Shown: positions 9,129-18,252 of the stretch, in pieces
Numbering within the stretch: position 1 is the first letter of the stretch
Layout of the letters: each line of letters begins with the position of its first letter
NCBI GenBank assembly: GCA_030068525.1
Contig: JASJOS010000008.1
Coordinates: 62,001-126,000, forward strand
Source of the DNA: Xanthocytophaga flava
GTDB taxonomy: Bacteria; Bacteroidota; Bacteroidia; Cytophagales; 172606-1
Length of the DNA: 64,000 bases
Direction: 5' to 3'
Notes under the pieces: generated by a model
What the model was told of the DNA's origin: nothing
Databases searched by the model: none
The model's input: only the letters and a program-made list of their open reading frames with translations
Translations under genes and position numbers: made by a program

Positions 9129-9986
9129 ATGTATATCATTCTGGGTGCAACGGGACATATTGGCTCTGTAGTAGCCAAAACCCTTCTGAAACAAAATGAA
9201 GCAGTAACAGTTATAACCCGAAATCAGGATAAGGTTCATGAATGGGAACAGCTAGGAGCAAAGGTCGCTGTAGTAGATGTGTTTCAAACAGATGAACTAC
9301 GTTCTGTTTTGCAGCAAGCCAAACGCCTCTTTTTACTGAATCCGCCTGCTCCACCAGATACGGATACAAGCAAACGTGAACTGGATAGCATTCGATCTAT
9401 ATTGTCAGCCTTAACAGATTCGGGGATTGAGAAAGTTGTCGCACAGTCTACCTATGGGGCTCAGCCAGGTGATCAAATCGGAGATTTGGGTGTATTGTAT
9501 GAAATGGAACAGCACCTGTCCAAAATAGGCATTCCAGCTACTATTATTCGGGGCGCTTATTATATGAGCAACTGGGATATGTCTCTGGTTTCTGCTCGTG
9601 AAGAAGGTAAGTTATATACTTTTTTCCCTGCCGACTTTTCCTTACCTATGGTAGCTCCGGAAGATTTAGGTCATGTCGCAGCACAACTAATAACCTCCGA
9701 TTCCCTTACGGGTATATATCATGTAGAAGGTCCGGAACAGTATTCGGTTGCAGATGTAGCCACTGTATTTAGTGTGGCTTTGAAAAGGCCAGTTGAAGTA
9801 GTGACCACTCCTCGTAGCCAATGGGAATCTGTTATGATGGAGGTAGGGTTTTCGAAAGAAGCCGCACAGTCATTTGCAGGTATGACAGATGTTACTTTAC
9901 AAAAAGGTCCTGAAATAGCTGATTCTCCTATTCGGGGAGCTATTACTCTTCAGACCTACATTCGACAGTTGGTTGTGCAACAGTAA
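9129..9986 (+). CDS. NmrA-like NAD(P)-binding oxidoreductase
   Basis: A 285-residue Rossmann-fold protein of the atypical SDR/NmrA group. The start MYIILGATGHIG at 9129 is chosen because the nucleotide-binding loop G6-A-T-G9-H-I-G12 then lies at the N-terminus, as in relatives; an upstream in-frame ATG at 9069 would add 20 unconserved residues. Strand beta2 ends VITRN, favouring NADP. The family includes NAD(P)H:quinone reductases and redox sensors; catalysis is not assured because no YxxxK active site is evident. The gene stands alone and is followed by a strong hairpin. Confidence 0.88.
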   Translation: MYIILGATGHIGSVVAKTLLKQNEAVTVITRNQDKVHEWEQLGAKVAVVDVFQTDELRSVLQQAKRLFLLNPPAPPDTDTSKRELDSIRSILSALTDSGIEKVVAQSTYGAQPGDQIGDLGVLYEMEQHLSKIGIPATIIRGAYYMSNWDMSLVSAREEGKLYTFFPADFSLPMVAPEDLGHVAAQLITSDSLTGIYHVEGPEQYSVADVATVFSVALKRPVEVVTTPRSQWESVMMEVGFSKEAAQSFAGMTDVTLQKGPEIADSPIRGAITLQTYIRQLVVQQ

Positions 9987-10015
9987 GTTCAGGTTCGAAT
10001 AACCCTTTGGACCCG

Positions 10016-10045
10016 CATTGAAAGCAACAAACGTTGCTTTCAATG
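10016..10045. terminator. Perfect stem-loop after the oxidoreductase
   Basis: A perfect 13-bp stem, CATTGAAAGCAAC paired with GTTGCTTTCAATG, with a 4-nt AAAC loop, begins 29 nt after the stop codon. There is no T tract after it, so termination efficiency is uncertain; it could also protect the 3' end. Confidence 0.5.
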
Positions 10046-10334
10046 TAGCTACAGATAGATAACTGCGGCAAAGACTAGATTTATAACCCTCAGGATTTGC
10101 CCCATCCCTCCGGCTAATCCGTTAGTGGATTCATGCTTTGATACTCTACATATTATTCCTAGCTTCCTTCACAGAGATTTCCTCCATACAGATACAACAA
10201 AAGTCAGTGATTTAAAAGAATCGCCATTAGTAAGAATGAGGATGGAAAATATGAAGTAGGGGAGAATGCAGAGCATAATTATTCTTATTCACCCTAAAAA
10301 AGACCCTACTAAACAGAAGAATTAATTTGACACT

Positions 10335-10385
10335 ATACGTCTCTGTTCATTTGACAATAAAACTGAGCAGGACGTATTTTCTTTT
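10335..10385 (+). terminator. Orphan intrinsic terminator
   Basis: A 14-bp stem with one bulge (ATACGTC..CTGTTCA/TGAGCAG..GACGTAT) is followed directly by TTTTCTTTTT. It is 350 nt from the nearest upstream gene, so it may end read-through or a short unrecognised transcript. Confidence 0.5.
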
Positions 10386-10688
10386 TACATACAGTACCCC
10401 TTCTTTATGGTCCTTCTTTATGAATAAGAATACTACTGTACTTGGATGTTAACTATCTGTGTCTGTTGTACCTGTACAAATTATTATATCCGGCTATGGA
10501 TCATAAAATAGTATCAGGATGGTTTGACAGGGTTAAGATTTTCATAAAAAGAAGGATTATTGGTTGGATTTATTTCACAAAAATGCAAATAGAGTGTTCA
10601 GCGTTCTATAGGAAAATTTATATATTTGACAGGCAGAAGCTAAGCTATAAGTTCTTTCTCTTTCCGTTTTTTGTGCATATCCTATAGA

Positions 10689-13127
10689 ATGAGTGATAAA
10701 CAAGATACCTTTATTGAGCATATTCTTGCAGAAAATGAGCGACTACAAGCTGCTCTTCGTTTTGCCCAGATTGGCACTTGGGAACTAGATATAGTAAACA
10801 AACAAGTACATTGGGATGAACACTGCAAGCAACTCTACGGTTTTTCCAAAGAAGATACCGTGACATATGAAGAGGTGCTTACCTACATACATCCCTTGGA
10901 CGCAGAACGTGTTCGTGAGGCTGTGCAATCAGCGCTTAATCCACAAAGCGATGGGGCGTACGATATACAATTTCGTACAATAGGAGCAGAAGATGGGCAG
11001 CTGCGCTGGATTCATTGTAAAGGAAAGACATATTTCAACAAGACAGGCGAAGCGTATCGTTTTACCGGAATTGCACAAAATATAACAGAGCTGATAGAAT
11101 CCCGGGAACAAGCAGAAACGTCAGATCATTTGGCTGCATTGGCACTGGAGGGAGCCAATGCAGGACGATTTACAGTTCGGCTTGAAGATAATCATGTGGA
11201 CCATTCTACTATACTGGCGCATATTCTCACTGGTAATGAACGACTTGTCAATCGGGCCACTTTGGTAGAGCATGTACATTGGGATGATCGTGGTATACGG
11301 GATAAAGCCTATCAACAGGCAGAGAAGACGGGAAAGCTTCGGTATCAGGCTCGTTTTGTCTGGGATGATGGTTCTATACACTGGGTAAGAGTAATAGGAC
11401 AATATCAGTATGATGAAAAAGGAAAGCCTTACCAATTTTCGGGAATAGCTCAGAATATAGACCAGGAGGTAGAAGCGCGGCTGAAACTGGAAGAAAGTGA
11501 GTTGTTTGTTCGAAGTGTTATGCAAAATTCTCCGGTAGCTAAGTTGGTGGTTGTTGGAGAACAGATGACTATCAGTATTGTCAATGACACTATGTTTCAA
11601 CTTCTTGGTAGAAATGATTCTATCTTAGGAAAAACTTTACCAGAGGCATTGCCGGAATTTATTTCCACGCCCTTTATTGATCGGCTCAAGCAAACATTCA
11701 AATCAGGAGAAATATTTTATAAGCCAGAAGAGCGGATAGAATTGGTAAGACATGGCGTTCCCTATACCGGCTATTACAATTATATTTATAAACCTCTTCG
11801 AAATACAACAGGTGTTATATACGGCGTTCTGGTTACGGCTACAGAGGTGACACAGCAAGTGGTATCCCGTCAGCAGGTTGAAGAAGCAGAATCACTTATG
11901 CGTGGGGCTGTGGAACTTGCCCAGTTAGGTACCTGGACAGTAGATCCTGTAACGGGACAAGTCTCGTATTCAAAACGTTTAGCAGAATGGTTAGGTCTTG
12001 AAAAAGAAGGAACACATCTGGAAAATTTTTACTCAGTTATCTTTGTACAGGAGCAGGAACGTGTACGTGTAGCTATTGAATCTGCTTTAAAGCCTGAATC
12101 GGGTGGGGTCTTTGATCAGGAGTATATGATTGTTAATTATCTGACAGAGAGGAAATACATCATACATGCTCAGGCTCGGACAACCTTTAATGAAAAAGGA
12201 GTGCCTGTGAAAATGACAGGTACAGCACAGGACGTAACCACCGATCGTTCATTGCAACTAGCATTACAACAGCAGGTGCAGCAAAGTACGGAAGAACTGG
12301 CAGCCTCTAATGAGGAGCTAGCTGCGGCCAATGAGGAATTGGCTGCTACAAATGAAGAGTTGGCCACAACCAATGAAGAACTTACAGAGTCAAATGAACT
12401 GCTGGCCCGTTCAAACGATAATCTGGAAAAGTTTGCTTACATAGCCAGTCACGATTTACAGGAGCCATTGCGTAAAATTCAGTCATTTGGAGACCTGTTA
12501 AAAAAAGACCATGGTAGCGCTCTGGGTAATGGATTGCATATATTGGAACGAATGCAATCAGCTGCAAATCGTATGTCAATACTGATCAAAGACTTGCTTG
12601 CCTTCTCTCGTATTATGCCTAACAAAGAGGTTTTAACTACTGTTTCACTGAATGATTTACTTACTTCAGTTCTTGCCGAACTTGAATTGCGTATTGAGGA
12701 GACCCATGCCCAGATTCTAATAGATCCGCTACCAGATATTTCTGGAGATACATCTCAGTTAAGTCAGCTTTTTCAGAATCTGTTGAGTAATGCACTTAAG
12801 TTTCACAAGCCAGGTATACCACCAATCATTCAGATACGATATAAGCAAATTACTTTTTCTGATTTGCCTTTATTTGCTAAAGTATCCCGACAAAGTACAG
12901 ATTACCACCAGATCACTGTCATTGACAATGGAATTGGGTTTGAGCAAGAATATGCCAGTCGCATCTTTCAGATATTTCAACGGTTACACAGTCGGATAGA
13001 ATATGCGGGTACAGGTATAGGATTGGCAATCTGTGAAAAAGTTGTCATGAATCATGGAGGAGCCATTATAGCTACCAGCGAACCCGGAAAGGGAGCTACA
13101 TTTACTGTGTTTTTACCTGTGATTTAA
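10689..13127 (+). CDS. Multi-PAS sensor histidine kinase
   Basis: An 812-residue soluble kinase with no membrane helices. Four PAS domains with PAC ends are visible (about residues 15-130, 135-255, 270-385, 395-515; several end GIAQNI or TAQDVT). They are followed by a coiled coil of repeated (A/T)NEEL heptads (about 525-565). The HisKA phosphoacceptor is H588 in IASHDLQEPLRK. The ATPase domain has NLLSNALKF (N box), DNGIGF (G1) and GTGIGLAI (G2). The start MSDKQD at 10689 follows a TATATTTG -7 box at 10621. No receiver is encoded next to it, so its partner is elsewhere. The signal is presumably cytoplasmic. A strong terminator follows. Confidence 0.95.
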   Translation: MSDKQDTFIEHILAENERLQAALRFAQIGTWELDIVNKQVHWDEHCKQLYGFSKEDTVTYEEVLTYIHPLDAERVREAVQSALNPQSDGAYDIQFRTIGAEDGQLRWIHCKGKTYFNKTGEAYRFTGIAQNITELIESREQAETSDHLAALALEGANAGRFTVRLEDNHVDHSTILAHILTGNERLVNRATLVEHVHWDDRGIRDKAYQQAEKTGKLRYQARFVWDDGSIHWVRVIGQYQYDEKGKPYQFSGIAQNIDQEVEARLKLEESELFVRSVMQNSPVAKLVVVGEQMTISIVNDTMFQLLGRNDSILGKTLPEALPEFISTPFIDRLKQTFKSGEIFYKPEERIELVRHGVPYTGYYNYIYKPLRNTTGVIYGVLVTATEVTQQVVSRQQVEEAESLMRGAVELAQLGTWTVDPVTGQVSYSKRLAEWLGLEKEGTHLENFYSVIFVQEQERVRVAIESALKPESGGVFDQEYMIVNYLTERKYIIHAQARTTFNEKGVPVKMTGTAQDVTTDRSLQLALQQQVQQSTEELAASNEELAAANEELAATNEELATTNEELTESNELLARSNDNLEKFAYIASHDLQEPLRKIQSFGDLLKKDHGSALGNGLHILERMQSAANRMSILIKDLLAFSRIMPNKEVLTTVSLNDLLTSVLAELELRIEETHAQILIDPLPDISGDTSQLSQLFQNLLSNALKFHKPGIPPIIQIRYKQITFSDLPLFAKVSRQSTDYHQITVIDNGIGFEQEYASRIFQIFQRLHSRIEYAGTGIGLAICEKVVMNHGGAIIATSEPGKGATFTVFLPVI

Positions 13128-13150
13128 TCTATACTACGTATCATTGTACT

Positions 13151-13196
13151 CATAAGATTGTTTTTGAACCAAATTTAGCTCAAAAACAATCTTATG
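13151..13196 (+). terminator. Intrinsic terminator after the kinase
   Basis: A 17-bp perfect stem CATAAGATTGTTTTTGA/TCAAAAACAATCTTATG with a 12-nt loop is followed by TTTCTTC, 23 nt after the stop codon. Confidence 0.78.
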
Positions 13197-13409
13197 TTTC
13201 TTCTATGCAAAAACTTTTATCTTCTCCAAAACTCAACTGCTCTTTTCTCCAATAGCATGTTTGATATAACTAAATGCAAAAACAAGTTCTGACCCAACTG
13301 TGTTCAAGTGCTCAAGTAGCCAGAGGCGAATAGCATACAAGTTTTATCCCAGATTACTATGAAATGCAAGTCCTCGAATTTTGTTAATGTCAATCACCTT
13401 TCATAGGAT

Positions 13410-13434
13410 TTAATCATTAATAGTAAATGATTAA
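13410..13434 (+). promoter_or_regulatory. Perfect 9-bp inverted repeat upstream of a membrane protein
   Basis: TTAATCATT and AATGATTAA are separated by 7 nt, ending 17 nt before the ATG at 13452. The symmetry and position suggest an operator or a translation-blocking hairpin. The stretch 13197-13409 before it holds nothing else I can support. Confidence 0.4.
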
Positions 13435-13451
13435 TCTTTCCCATTTAGAAT

Positions 13452-13754
13452 ATGCCTATTAGCAGTTATGATAGATTGGCAGGAATACTGCTTTTATATT
13501 TTATGATATTATACCTAGTGATTTTTGTATTTGGTGACACTTTCATTCAAAAAGCTAATCCAAGTACTACCATTATAATTCTCCTTTTATGTATTCATGT
13601 ACTGCTGTCTTCAATTATGGGATATCGAATTGCTATTAGTAAAAACGAAACCTTCAAGCTTATATGCATGATTCCAGCTGTACTTGTCATTAGTGTACTA
13701 TTAATTTTTTGTTTTTTTTCTATGATATTACTCACCGTAGGTCGTGTACACTGA
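13452..13754 (+). CDS. Small three-helix membrane protein (tandem copy 1)
   Basis: A 100-residue integral membrane protein with helices at about residues 9-28, 38-57 and 70-95 and no other domain. It aligns end to end with the next gene: FGDTFIQK against FGETILSE after the first helix, ISKNETFKLICMIPAVLVI against STNKRLQLIALIPCLIF, and short C-termini (GRVH / GGHL). The pair is therefore a tandem duplication. I recognise no family and assign no function. The next gene starts 66 nt after its stop, so one transcript is likely. Confidence 0.65.
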   Translation: MPISSYDRLAGILLLYFMILYLVIFVFGDTFIQKANPSTTIIILLLCIHVLLSSIMGYRIAISKNETFKLICMIPAVLVISVLLIFCFFSMILLTVGRVH

Positions 13755-13820
13755 CACAGGTTTACCCTTTTTGCAAAGACATTACTTGTTTTTCTCAGCT
13801 TACATTCAGATATTCTAGAA

Positions 13821-14126
13821 ATGACAAACTCCTCCTTTACCAGTCAAAAAGATAAAAGAGTTATTCATCTAATTATATTTCTTATAGTTGTCTGTTGCCT
13901 TTTATATTTTGGAGAGACAATTTTATCCGAAACTTTACTGAAAATACTTATACCTTTAGCGTTTATCGCTACTATATTGTTGGATTGGTATGTACTTACC
14001 AGTACAAACAAGCGATTGCAGCTAATCGCCCTTATCCCTTGCCTGATATTTACCTGGCTTGCACAACAAGCCTTTATCGGTTTTGTTGGTTTGATCATTA
14101 TGTGGACCAGAGGAGGTCATTTATAA
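13821..14126 (+). CDS. Small three-helix membrane protein (tandem copy 2)
   Basis: A 101-residue paralogue of the preceding protein with helices at about 16-34, 40-57 and 68-93. Sequence identity is low, but spacing of helices, an acidic residue after helix 1 and a conserved IPxxxx turn before helix 3 are shared. The low identity argues for an old duplication. The function is unknown. It converges with the acyltransferase gene; a short stem-loop sits between the stops. Confidence 0.65.
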   Translation: MTNSSFTSQKDKRVIHLIIFLIVVCCLLYFGETILSETLLKILIPLAFIATILLDWYVLTSTNKRLQLIALIPCLIFTWLAQQAFIGFVGLIIMWTRGGHL

Positions 14127-14152
14127 TGTATAGTATTTCTTAATGCTATACA
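14127..14152. terminator. Short bidirectional stem-loop between convergent genes
   Basis: TGTATAG and CTATACA form a 7-bp stem with a 12-nt loop; the right arm overlaps the acyltransferase stop codon. A weak terminator at best. Confidence 0.4.
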
Positions 14153-15237
14153 ACTTGGGAAACAGTCTTCCTGGATGGCTCTCTTTTACTCATGCCAAAT
14201 AAGAATCTAAGCATATTCACTCTTCTGATTAACTCATACAAGGCAAAACATCCGCCAAAAGTAAATAGTAAAACGAGCATAAACTGAATAGGTGCTGATA
14301 TATTCAGTGGGAAGATAAGCAGAGATCCTGTATACAAAACAGCCATGTGCACAATATACACCGGATAGGCTGCCTGACTTAAATAGCTTAACGTTTTACT
14401 TGGATGATTTAGATAACTAGAGGCAAATCCAAACACAGAAAAGATCCAACAATCTGATTCAAGTACTAACAGATAGCCAGATACTGTAAATTGGCTGATT
14501 CGCAAGATAAATAACACAGTGGCTATAACCAGAAAAAGTACTTTCCAATTACCTATCATTTGCCAGAAGGAAGTACCACTGAGAGCAAAGCAAAAACCAA
14601 AGAAAAAGGCTCCTAATCCCAAAAAGAATCCATGCCATGTCATGGCATATAACTCGTAGGGTTTGGGATCTACTAGTATCACTTCTGCAATAAATACAGA
14701 TACAACAGGCAGTAATCCTAATGGAGTACTCAATAGCTTTCTCATGCCCTGAACTACTTTTCCATGCTGATTTCGTTGCAGGTATAAGAAGACAGGTGAA
14801 AGAATAAATACATACACAAAGATATTACCCAAAAACCACAAATGACCGGGGCTAGGAAAATAGCTTAACTCCATCTTGTAGTAATATTGCCATACATACA
14901 TATGCAGTGGAACAATCAGAAAAGTACCAACGATCAAAGGAATAAGTATTCGTTTACCCCGTTCTGCCATTAACTCACTCCAGTTTCTGTTACGGAGCGA
15001 AAAATATACACCCATGCCAGATACAAAAAATAATAGTGGTATTCTCCATACATTCAGCATTGCCATGGGAATCCATAATGATTCCCATGTTTTTTCGGTT
15101 GTGATAAATCCAATCATAGTACCCCAGGATTGAAATCCAATAGCTACATGATACAGCAAAAGCAATCCTATCGCAATTACCCGTATCCAGTCAATATCGT
15201 ATCTTCTCTCTGCTAGTGTCATAGTTTTATTAAACAA
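14146..15237 (-). CDS. Acyltransferase-3 family membrane protein
   Basis: A 363-residue multi-pass membrane protein. The family signature is clear: RYDIDWIRVIAI..LLLYHVAIGF near residues 12-34 (His is the catalytic candidate) and PLLFFVSGMGVYFSLRNR near 67-84. About ten helices follow, including GHLWFLGNIFVYVFILSP. Such proteins O-acylate exported sugars or surface polymers with acyl groups taken from the cytoplasm. The start MFNKTMTL could be MTLAERRYDID, five residues in. It lies 16 nt downstream of the ankyrin lipoprotein gene, which suggests an operon. Confidence 0.9.
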   Translation of the reverse strand: MFNKTMTLAERRYDIDWIRVIAIGLLLLYHVAIGFQSWGTMIGFITTEKTWESLWIPMAMLNVWRIPLLFFVSGMGVYFSLRNRNWSELMAERGKRILIPLIVGTFLIVPLHMYVWQYYYKMELSYFPSPGHLWFLGNIFVYVFILSPVFLYLQRNQHGKVVQGMRKLLSTPLGLLPVVSVFIAEVILVDPKPYELYAMTWHGFFLGLGAFFFGFCFALSGTSFWQMIGNWKVLFLVIATVLFILRISQFTVSGYLLVLESDCWIFSVFGFASSYLNHPSKTLSYLSQAAYPVYIVHMAVLYTGSLLIFPLNISAPIQFMLVLLFTFGGCFALYELIRRVNMLRFLFGMSKREPSRKTVSQVV

Positions 15238-15253
15238 TAATTTGGTAAATGAT

Positions 15254-15835
15254 TTATTTCAGCATGGCTGCAATTTCAGGCCGAGTCTTTTCAATATAGG
15301 CATAGTCCAGTTTTAGCCCCATGGGCGCGAGTGCCTTACCCATCATTTCATAGATTCCCTTGGCATCTTTGAATGGAGTTGCCACCGATTCATAAGCTGT
15401 TGCATTAAAGTTGTTCCGGATCGTTTTGTCTACGCCTTTGTCTAGTAGCATCTTCACAATTTCAGGCCGACAAAAGAAAGCTGCCGTATGAAGAGGAGTA
15501 GAGCCATCTTTATTTTTAAAATTCAGATCTGCTCCAGCATCAATCAGCATCTTTGCAGCTTCTGTCTTGCCAAATAATGCTGCTGTAATCAGCGGACTGG
15601 ATCCTCCAAAAGGGTCTTTTTCATTGAGATCTGTACCTGCCTCTATATGTTGCTGAAGTGCTTTGATATCATCTTTTACAATAGCTGTATGGATATCAAC
15701 TTCAGGTGCCTTGGCTCCATCTTTTGAAGCCGCAGATGATTCGTCTTTCTGCTTACAGGCAACCAATACCAATAAAATAAATAAGAAAGCGGTTTTACTG
15801 ACTATCTGTAAAGAGTTTGTGGATTGTGTTTTCAT
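15254..15835 (-). CDS. Ankyrin-repeat lipoprotein
   Basis: A 193-residue lipoprotein. The N-terminus has a hydrophobic signal ending LVLVACK, so Cys27 is the likely lipidation site, followed by a charged linker. Ankyrin repeats run from about residue 50 to 150, with typical signatures (SPLITAALFGKTEAAKMLID, then DGSTPLHTAAFF). The repeats would mediate protein binding in the periplasm or at the outer membrane. It is the first gene of a two-gene unit with the acyltransferase (16 nt gap) and is divergent from the AraC/TPR regulator. Confidence 0.88.
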   Translation of the reverse strand: MKTQSTNSLQIVSKTAFLFILLVLVACKQKDESSAASKDGAKAPEVDIHTAIVKDDIKALQQHIEAGTDLNEKDPFGGSSPLITAALFGKTEAAKMLIDAGADLNFKNKDGSTPLHTAAFFCRPEIVKMLLDKGVDKTIRNNFNATAYESVATPFKDAKGIYEMMGKALAPMGLKLDYAYIEKTRPEIAAMLK

Positions 15836-15944
15836 TGTTTGAGTGTGTTAAGTATTAGAGATAAGTAATGAGACAAAGGTAGGATGCTACTATTGGTAGC
15901 ACTAAATACCTATGCTGACAAAACCATTAAGTTTGAAGAATGCT

Positions 15945-15980
15945 ATATAAATTATGACGCATCCATATAAATTATGATGC
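15945..15980 (+). promoter_or_regulatory. 20-bp-spaced direct repeat upstream of the AraC/TPR gene
   Basis: ATATAAATTATGACGC (15945-15960) and ATATAAATTATGATGC (15965-15980) differ at one position and are offset by 20 bp, about two helical turns. This is the layout of AraC-type half-sites, and the nearest rightward gene encodes an AraC-type DNA-binding domain. Autoregulation is an inference. Confidence 0.45.
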
Positions 15981-16116
15981 AACTGATCAATTCAATAGGT
16001 AAATTGCTTTCAAAAAAGCTTGTTTCCGTACTTAACTGGGCTTATCGTAGTGCTGTCAGGTATTTGGAGACTTTCTGTCTTTTTACGCTTACAAACCTTC
16101 TAGTTATCCGACTATT

Positions 16117-18213
16117 ATGCTGGAAAGTCGATCCATTGACAATGATTTTATACGTCAGATTACTGCCATTGTAGAAGAGAATATTTCCAATGAGCAGTTT
16201 GGAGTAACTGAGCTGGCAGACGCCGTGAATATGAGCAGGTCTAACTTATTACGTAAGGTAAAAAAGATGACTAATCTGTCCGTTAGTCAATTTATTAGCC
16301 AAGTGCGCCTCAGGCGTGGTATGGAACTATTGCGAACTTCATCTTTTAATGTATCTGAAATATCCCATCAGGTAGGATTTAATAGTACATCCTATTTTAT
16401 TAAATGCTTTCGTGAATATTATGGCTATCCTCCCGGAGAAGTTGGCAAAAGAGAAGTAGGAGATATGCTGGCCGATCTGGCAGAAGAATTCCAGCCAGTT
16501 GAGCAAAATTCCACTGGTTTAAGTCCGTCCAACTGGAAAAGAAATGCTTTTATCCTTGGAGGAATCCTGCTTGTGATTATAGTACTCGTTGGAGTTGCCA
16601 AACGGTATCTTGGGGTTTTTCCCAGATTCTCACAACTGGAAAAATCAATTGCTGTATTGCCTTTTAAAAATGATAGCAATGATTCTACGAATGTCTATTT
16701 AATTAATGGACTAATGGAATCAACGCTTACTAACCTTCAAAAGATAAAAGAGCTGCGAGTTATTAGCAGGACATCTACTGAGAAATACCGGAATAATACT
16801 CGTTCCATTCCTGAAATGGCCAAAGAACTGAATGTAAGCTACTTTATTGAAGGCAGTGGACAGAAGATTGGAGATCAGATTGTATTAAATATCCAGTTAA
16901 TAGAAGCTGGTAGTGATAAACATCTGTGGGCACGCCAATATAAGAGGGAGACGAAAGACATCTTTGCTTTGCAGCAAGAGATAGCTCAGAATATTGCAGA
17001 AGAAATTGAGGCGATCATTACGCCTGAAGAAAAAAAACAAATCGAAAAAATACCAACAGAAGATCTAGAAGCCTATGACTTTTATCTAAAGGGAAAGAAT
17101 ATGCTTTATCAGGGAACACGGGAAAGTTTGCTGAAGGCCATTCCTTCTTTTAATGAGGCAATCCGGCGTGATCCAAAATTTGCCCTAGCCTATGCCGACG
17201 CCGCTATGACCTATTATTATCTGGATCTTTATCAAACAGAGAAAAAGTATGGAACCGAAATGGGAAGTTATGCAGATAAAGCCTGGTTGTATGACTCAAA
17301 GTTGGCTGAAAGCTTGGTTGCGAAAGCCTTGTTTTATATGCATAAAGGAGAATACAGGCAGGCTGTACCTTATCTGGAAAAAGCATTGGAATATAATCCA
17401 AACTCAGATCTTGCCATTCATTTCCTGTCAGAGTTATACAATAACTATATTCCTGATACAAACAAATACCTGGAGTATGCATTGAGAGGAGTTAGGCAAA
17501 ATGTTCCGTCTCAGGATTCTATTAATACCAGTTACACTTACATGCATCTGAGCAATGCTTTTCTACAAGCCGGTTTTATTGATGAGTCACTTTTGTATAT
17601 CCGGAAGTCGTTAGACTATTATCCAAAGAATCCATTTGCAAACTGGATTAAGATTGGAGCTATTTTTGCCAAAAATAAGGATATTGTACAGGCTAAACAG
17701 CTTTTTAAAAAGGAGTTCGCTCGGGATACCAGTCGATTTTACATCTCCCAAGAACTAGGAAAGGTCAGCTTCCTCATGCGCGACTACAAAGAATCTTATC
17801 TGTATTATAAAAAATTTCTCGCAACCAAAGATGCCCAACAGTTAGATATCTTTAAAAACGAAAGTATGAGAATAGGAATTGTTTGGGGAAAGATGGGTAA
17901 AAAGAAAGAATCAGAAGCTTTTATTAAACAGTTTAAAGAGTTTGTAGACAGTAATGAATCCATTTATAAAAATCTGAATCTAGTAGAATACTATGCTTAC
18001 CAAGGTAATACAGTTAAAGCAATTGAGCATCTGAGACTATTCTCAAAAGAAGAAAATTTTCAGTATTGGGTCCTTTTATTGCCAGATAATCCAGAAGTTG
18101 ACTCGATTAAAAAACATCCTGAATTCTGGAACATTATGCATGAGATTGAAAATCATTTCTGGAACAACCATAAAAAGTTGAAAGCTTCTCTCGAAGAAAA
18201 AGATTTACTATAA
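16117..18213 (+). CDS. AraC-type regulator with membrane helix and TPR domain
   Basis: A 698-residue fusion. Residues about 8-110 are an AraC helix-turn-helix pair (FGVTELADAVNMSRSNLLRK; FNVSEISHQVGFNSTSYFIKCFREYYGYPPGEV). One transmembrane helix is at about 148-167. Residues about 180-300 form a TolB/FlgO-like domain (KSIAVLPFKNDS, LRVISRTSTEKYR, YFIEGSGQKIGDQI). From about residue 330 to the end there are TPR repeats (AIPSFNEAIRRDPKFALAYA, AVPYLEKALEYNPNSDLAIH). This architecture recurs in Bacteroidota. It puts the DNA-binding domain in the cytoplasm and the sensing TPR array in the periplasm. The target genes are unknown. The start at 16117 places the AraC domain at the N-terminus. Confidence 0.92.
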   Translation: MLESRSIDNDFIRQITAIVEENISNEQFGVTELADAVNMSRSNLLRKVKKMTNLSVSQFISQVRLRRGMELLRTSSFNVSEISHQVGFNSTSYFIKCFREYYGYPPGEVGKREVGDMLADLAEEFQPVEQNSTGLSPSNWKRNAFILGGILLVIIVLVGVAKRYLGVFPRFSQLEKSIAVLPFKNDSNDSTNVYLINGLMESTLTNLQKIKELRVISRTSTEKYRNNTRSIPEMAKELNVSYFIEGSGQKIGDQIVLNIQLIEAGSDKHLWARQYKRETKDIFALQQEIAQNIAEEIEAIITPEEKKQIEKIPTEDLEAYDFYLKGKNMLYQGTRESLLKAIPSFNEAIRRDPKFALAYADAAMTYYYLDLYQTEKKYGTEMGSYADKAWLYDSKLAESLVAKALFYMHKGEYRQAVPYLEKALEYNPNSDLAIHFLSELYNNYIPDTNKYLEYALRGVRQNVPSQDSINTSYTYMHLSNAFLQAGFIDESLLYIRKSLDYYPKNPFANWIKIGAIFAKNKDIVQAKQLFKKEFARDTSRFYISQELGKVSFLMRDYKESYLYYKKFLATKDAQQLDIFKNESMRIGIVWGKMGKKKESEAFIKQFKEFVDSNESIYKNLNLVEYYAYQGNTVKAIEHLRLFSKEENFQYWVLLLPDNPEVDSIKKHPEFWNIMHEIENHFWNNHKKLKASLEEKDLL

Positions 18214-18236
18214 TATGATTTTATATCGTAACAGTG

Positions 18237-18252
18237 AGAGATAAGAATCTCT
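18237..18252. terminator. Short stem-loop between convergent genes
   Basis: AGAGAT/ATCTCT with a 4-nt loop then TTTAT, between the convergent regulator and kinase stops. It is weak but is the only candidate in the 39-nt gap. Confidence 0.35.

Larger units (their letters stand above)
9987..10688. other. Long intergenic region with two hairpins
   Basis: Apart from the hairpins at 10016-10045 and 10335-10385 and a -7-like TATATTTG at 10621-10628 (61 nt before the kinase ATG), I see no gene. A possible 81-codon frame at 10442-10687 lacks coding character and overlaps the presumed kinase promoter. Confidence 0.4.

Noticed and set aside
10442-10687. An 81-codon rightward frame before the multi-PAS kinase
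   Set aside because: AT-rich, no domain, and it covers the likely promoter and leader of the kinase gene.
15974-16174. A 66-codon frame overlapping the start of the AraC/TPR gene
   Set aside because: It overlaps the well-supported reading frame and begins inside the direct repeat; composition is not protein-like.
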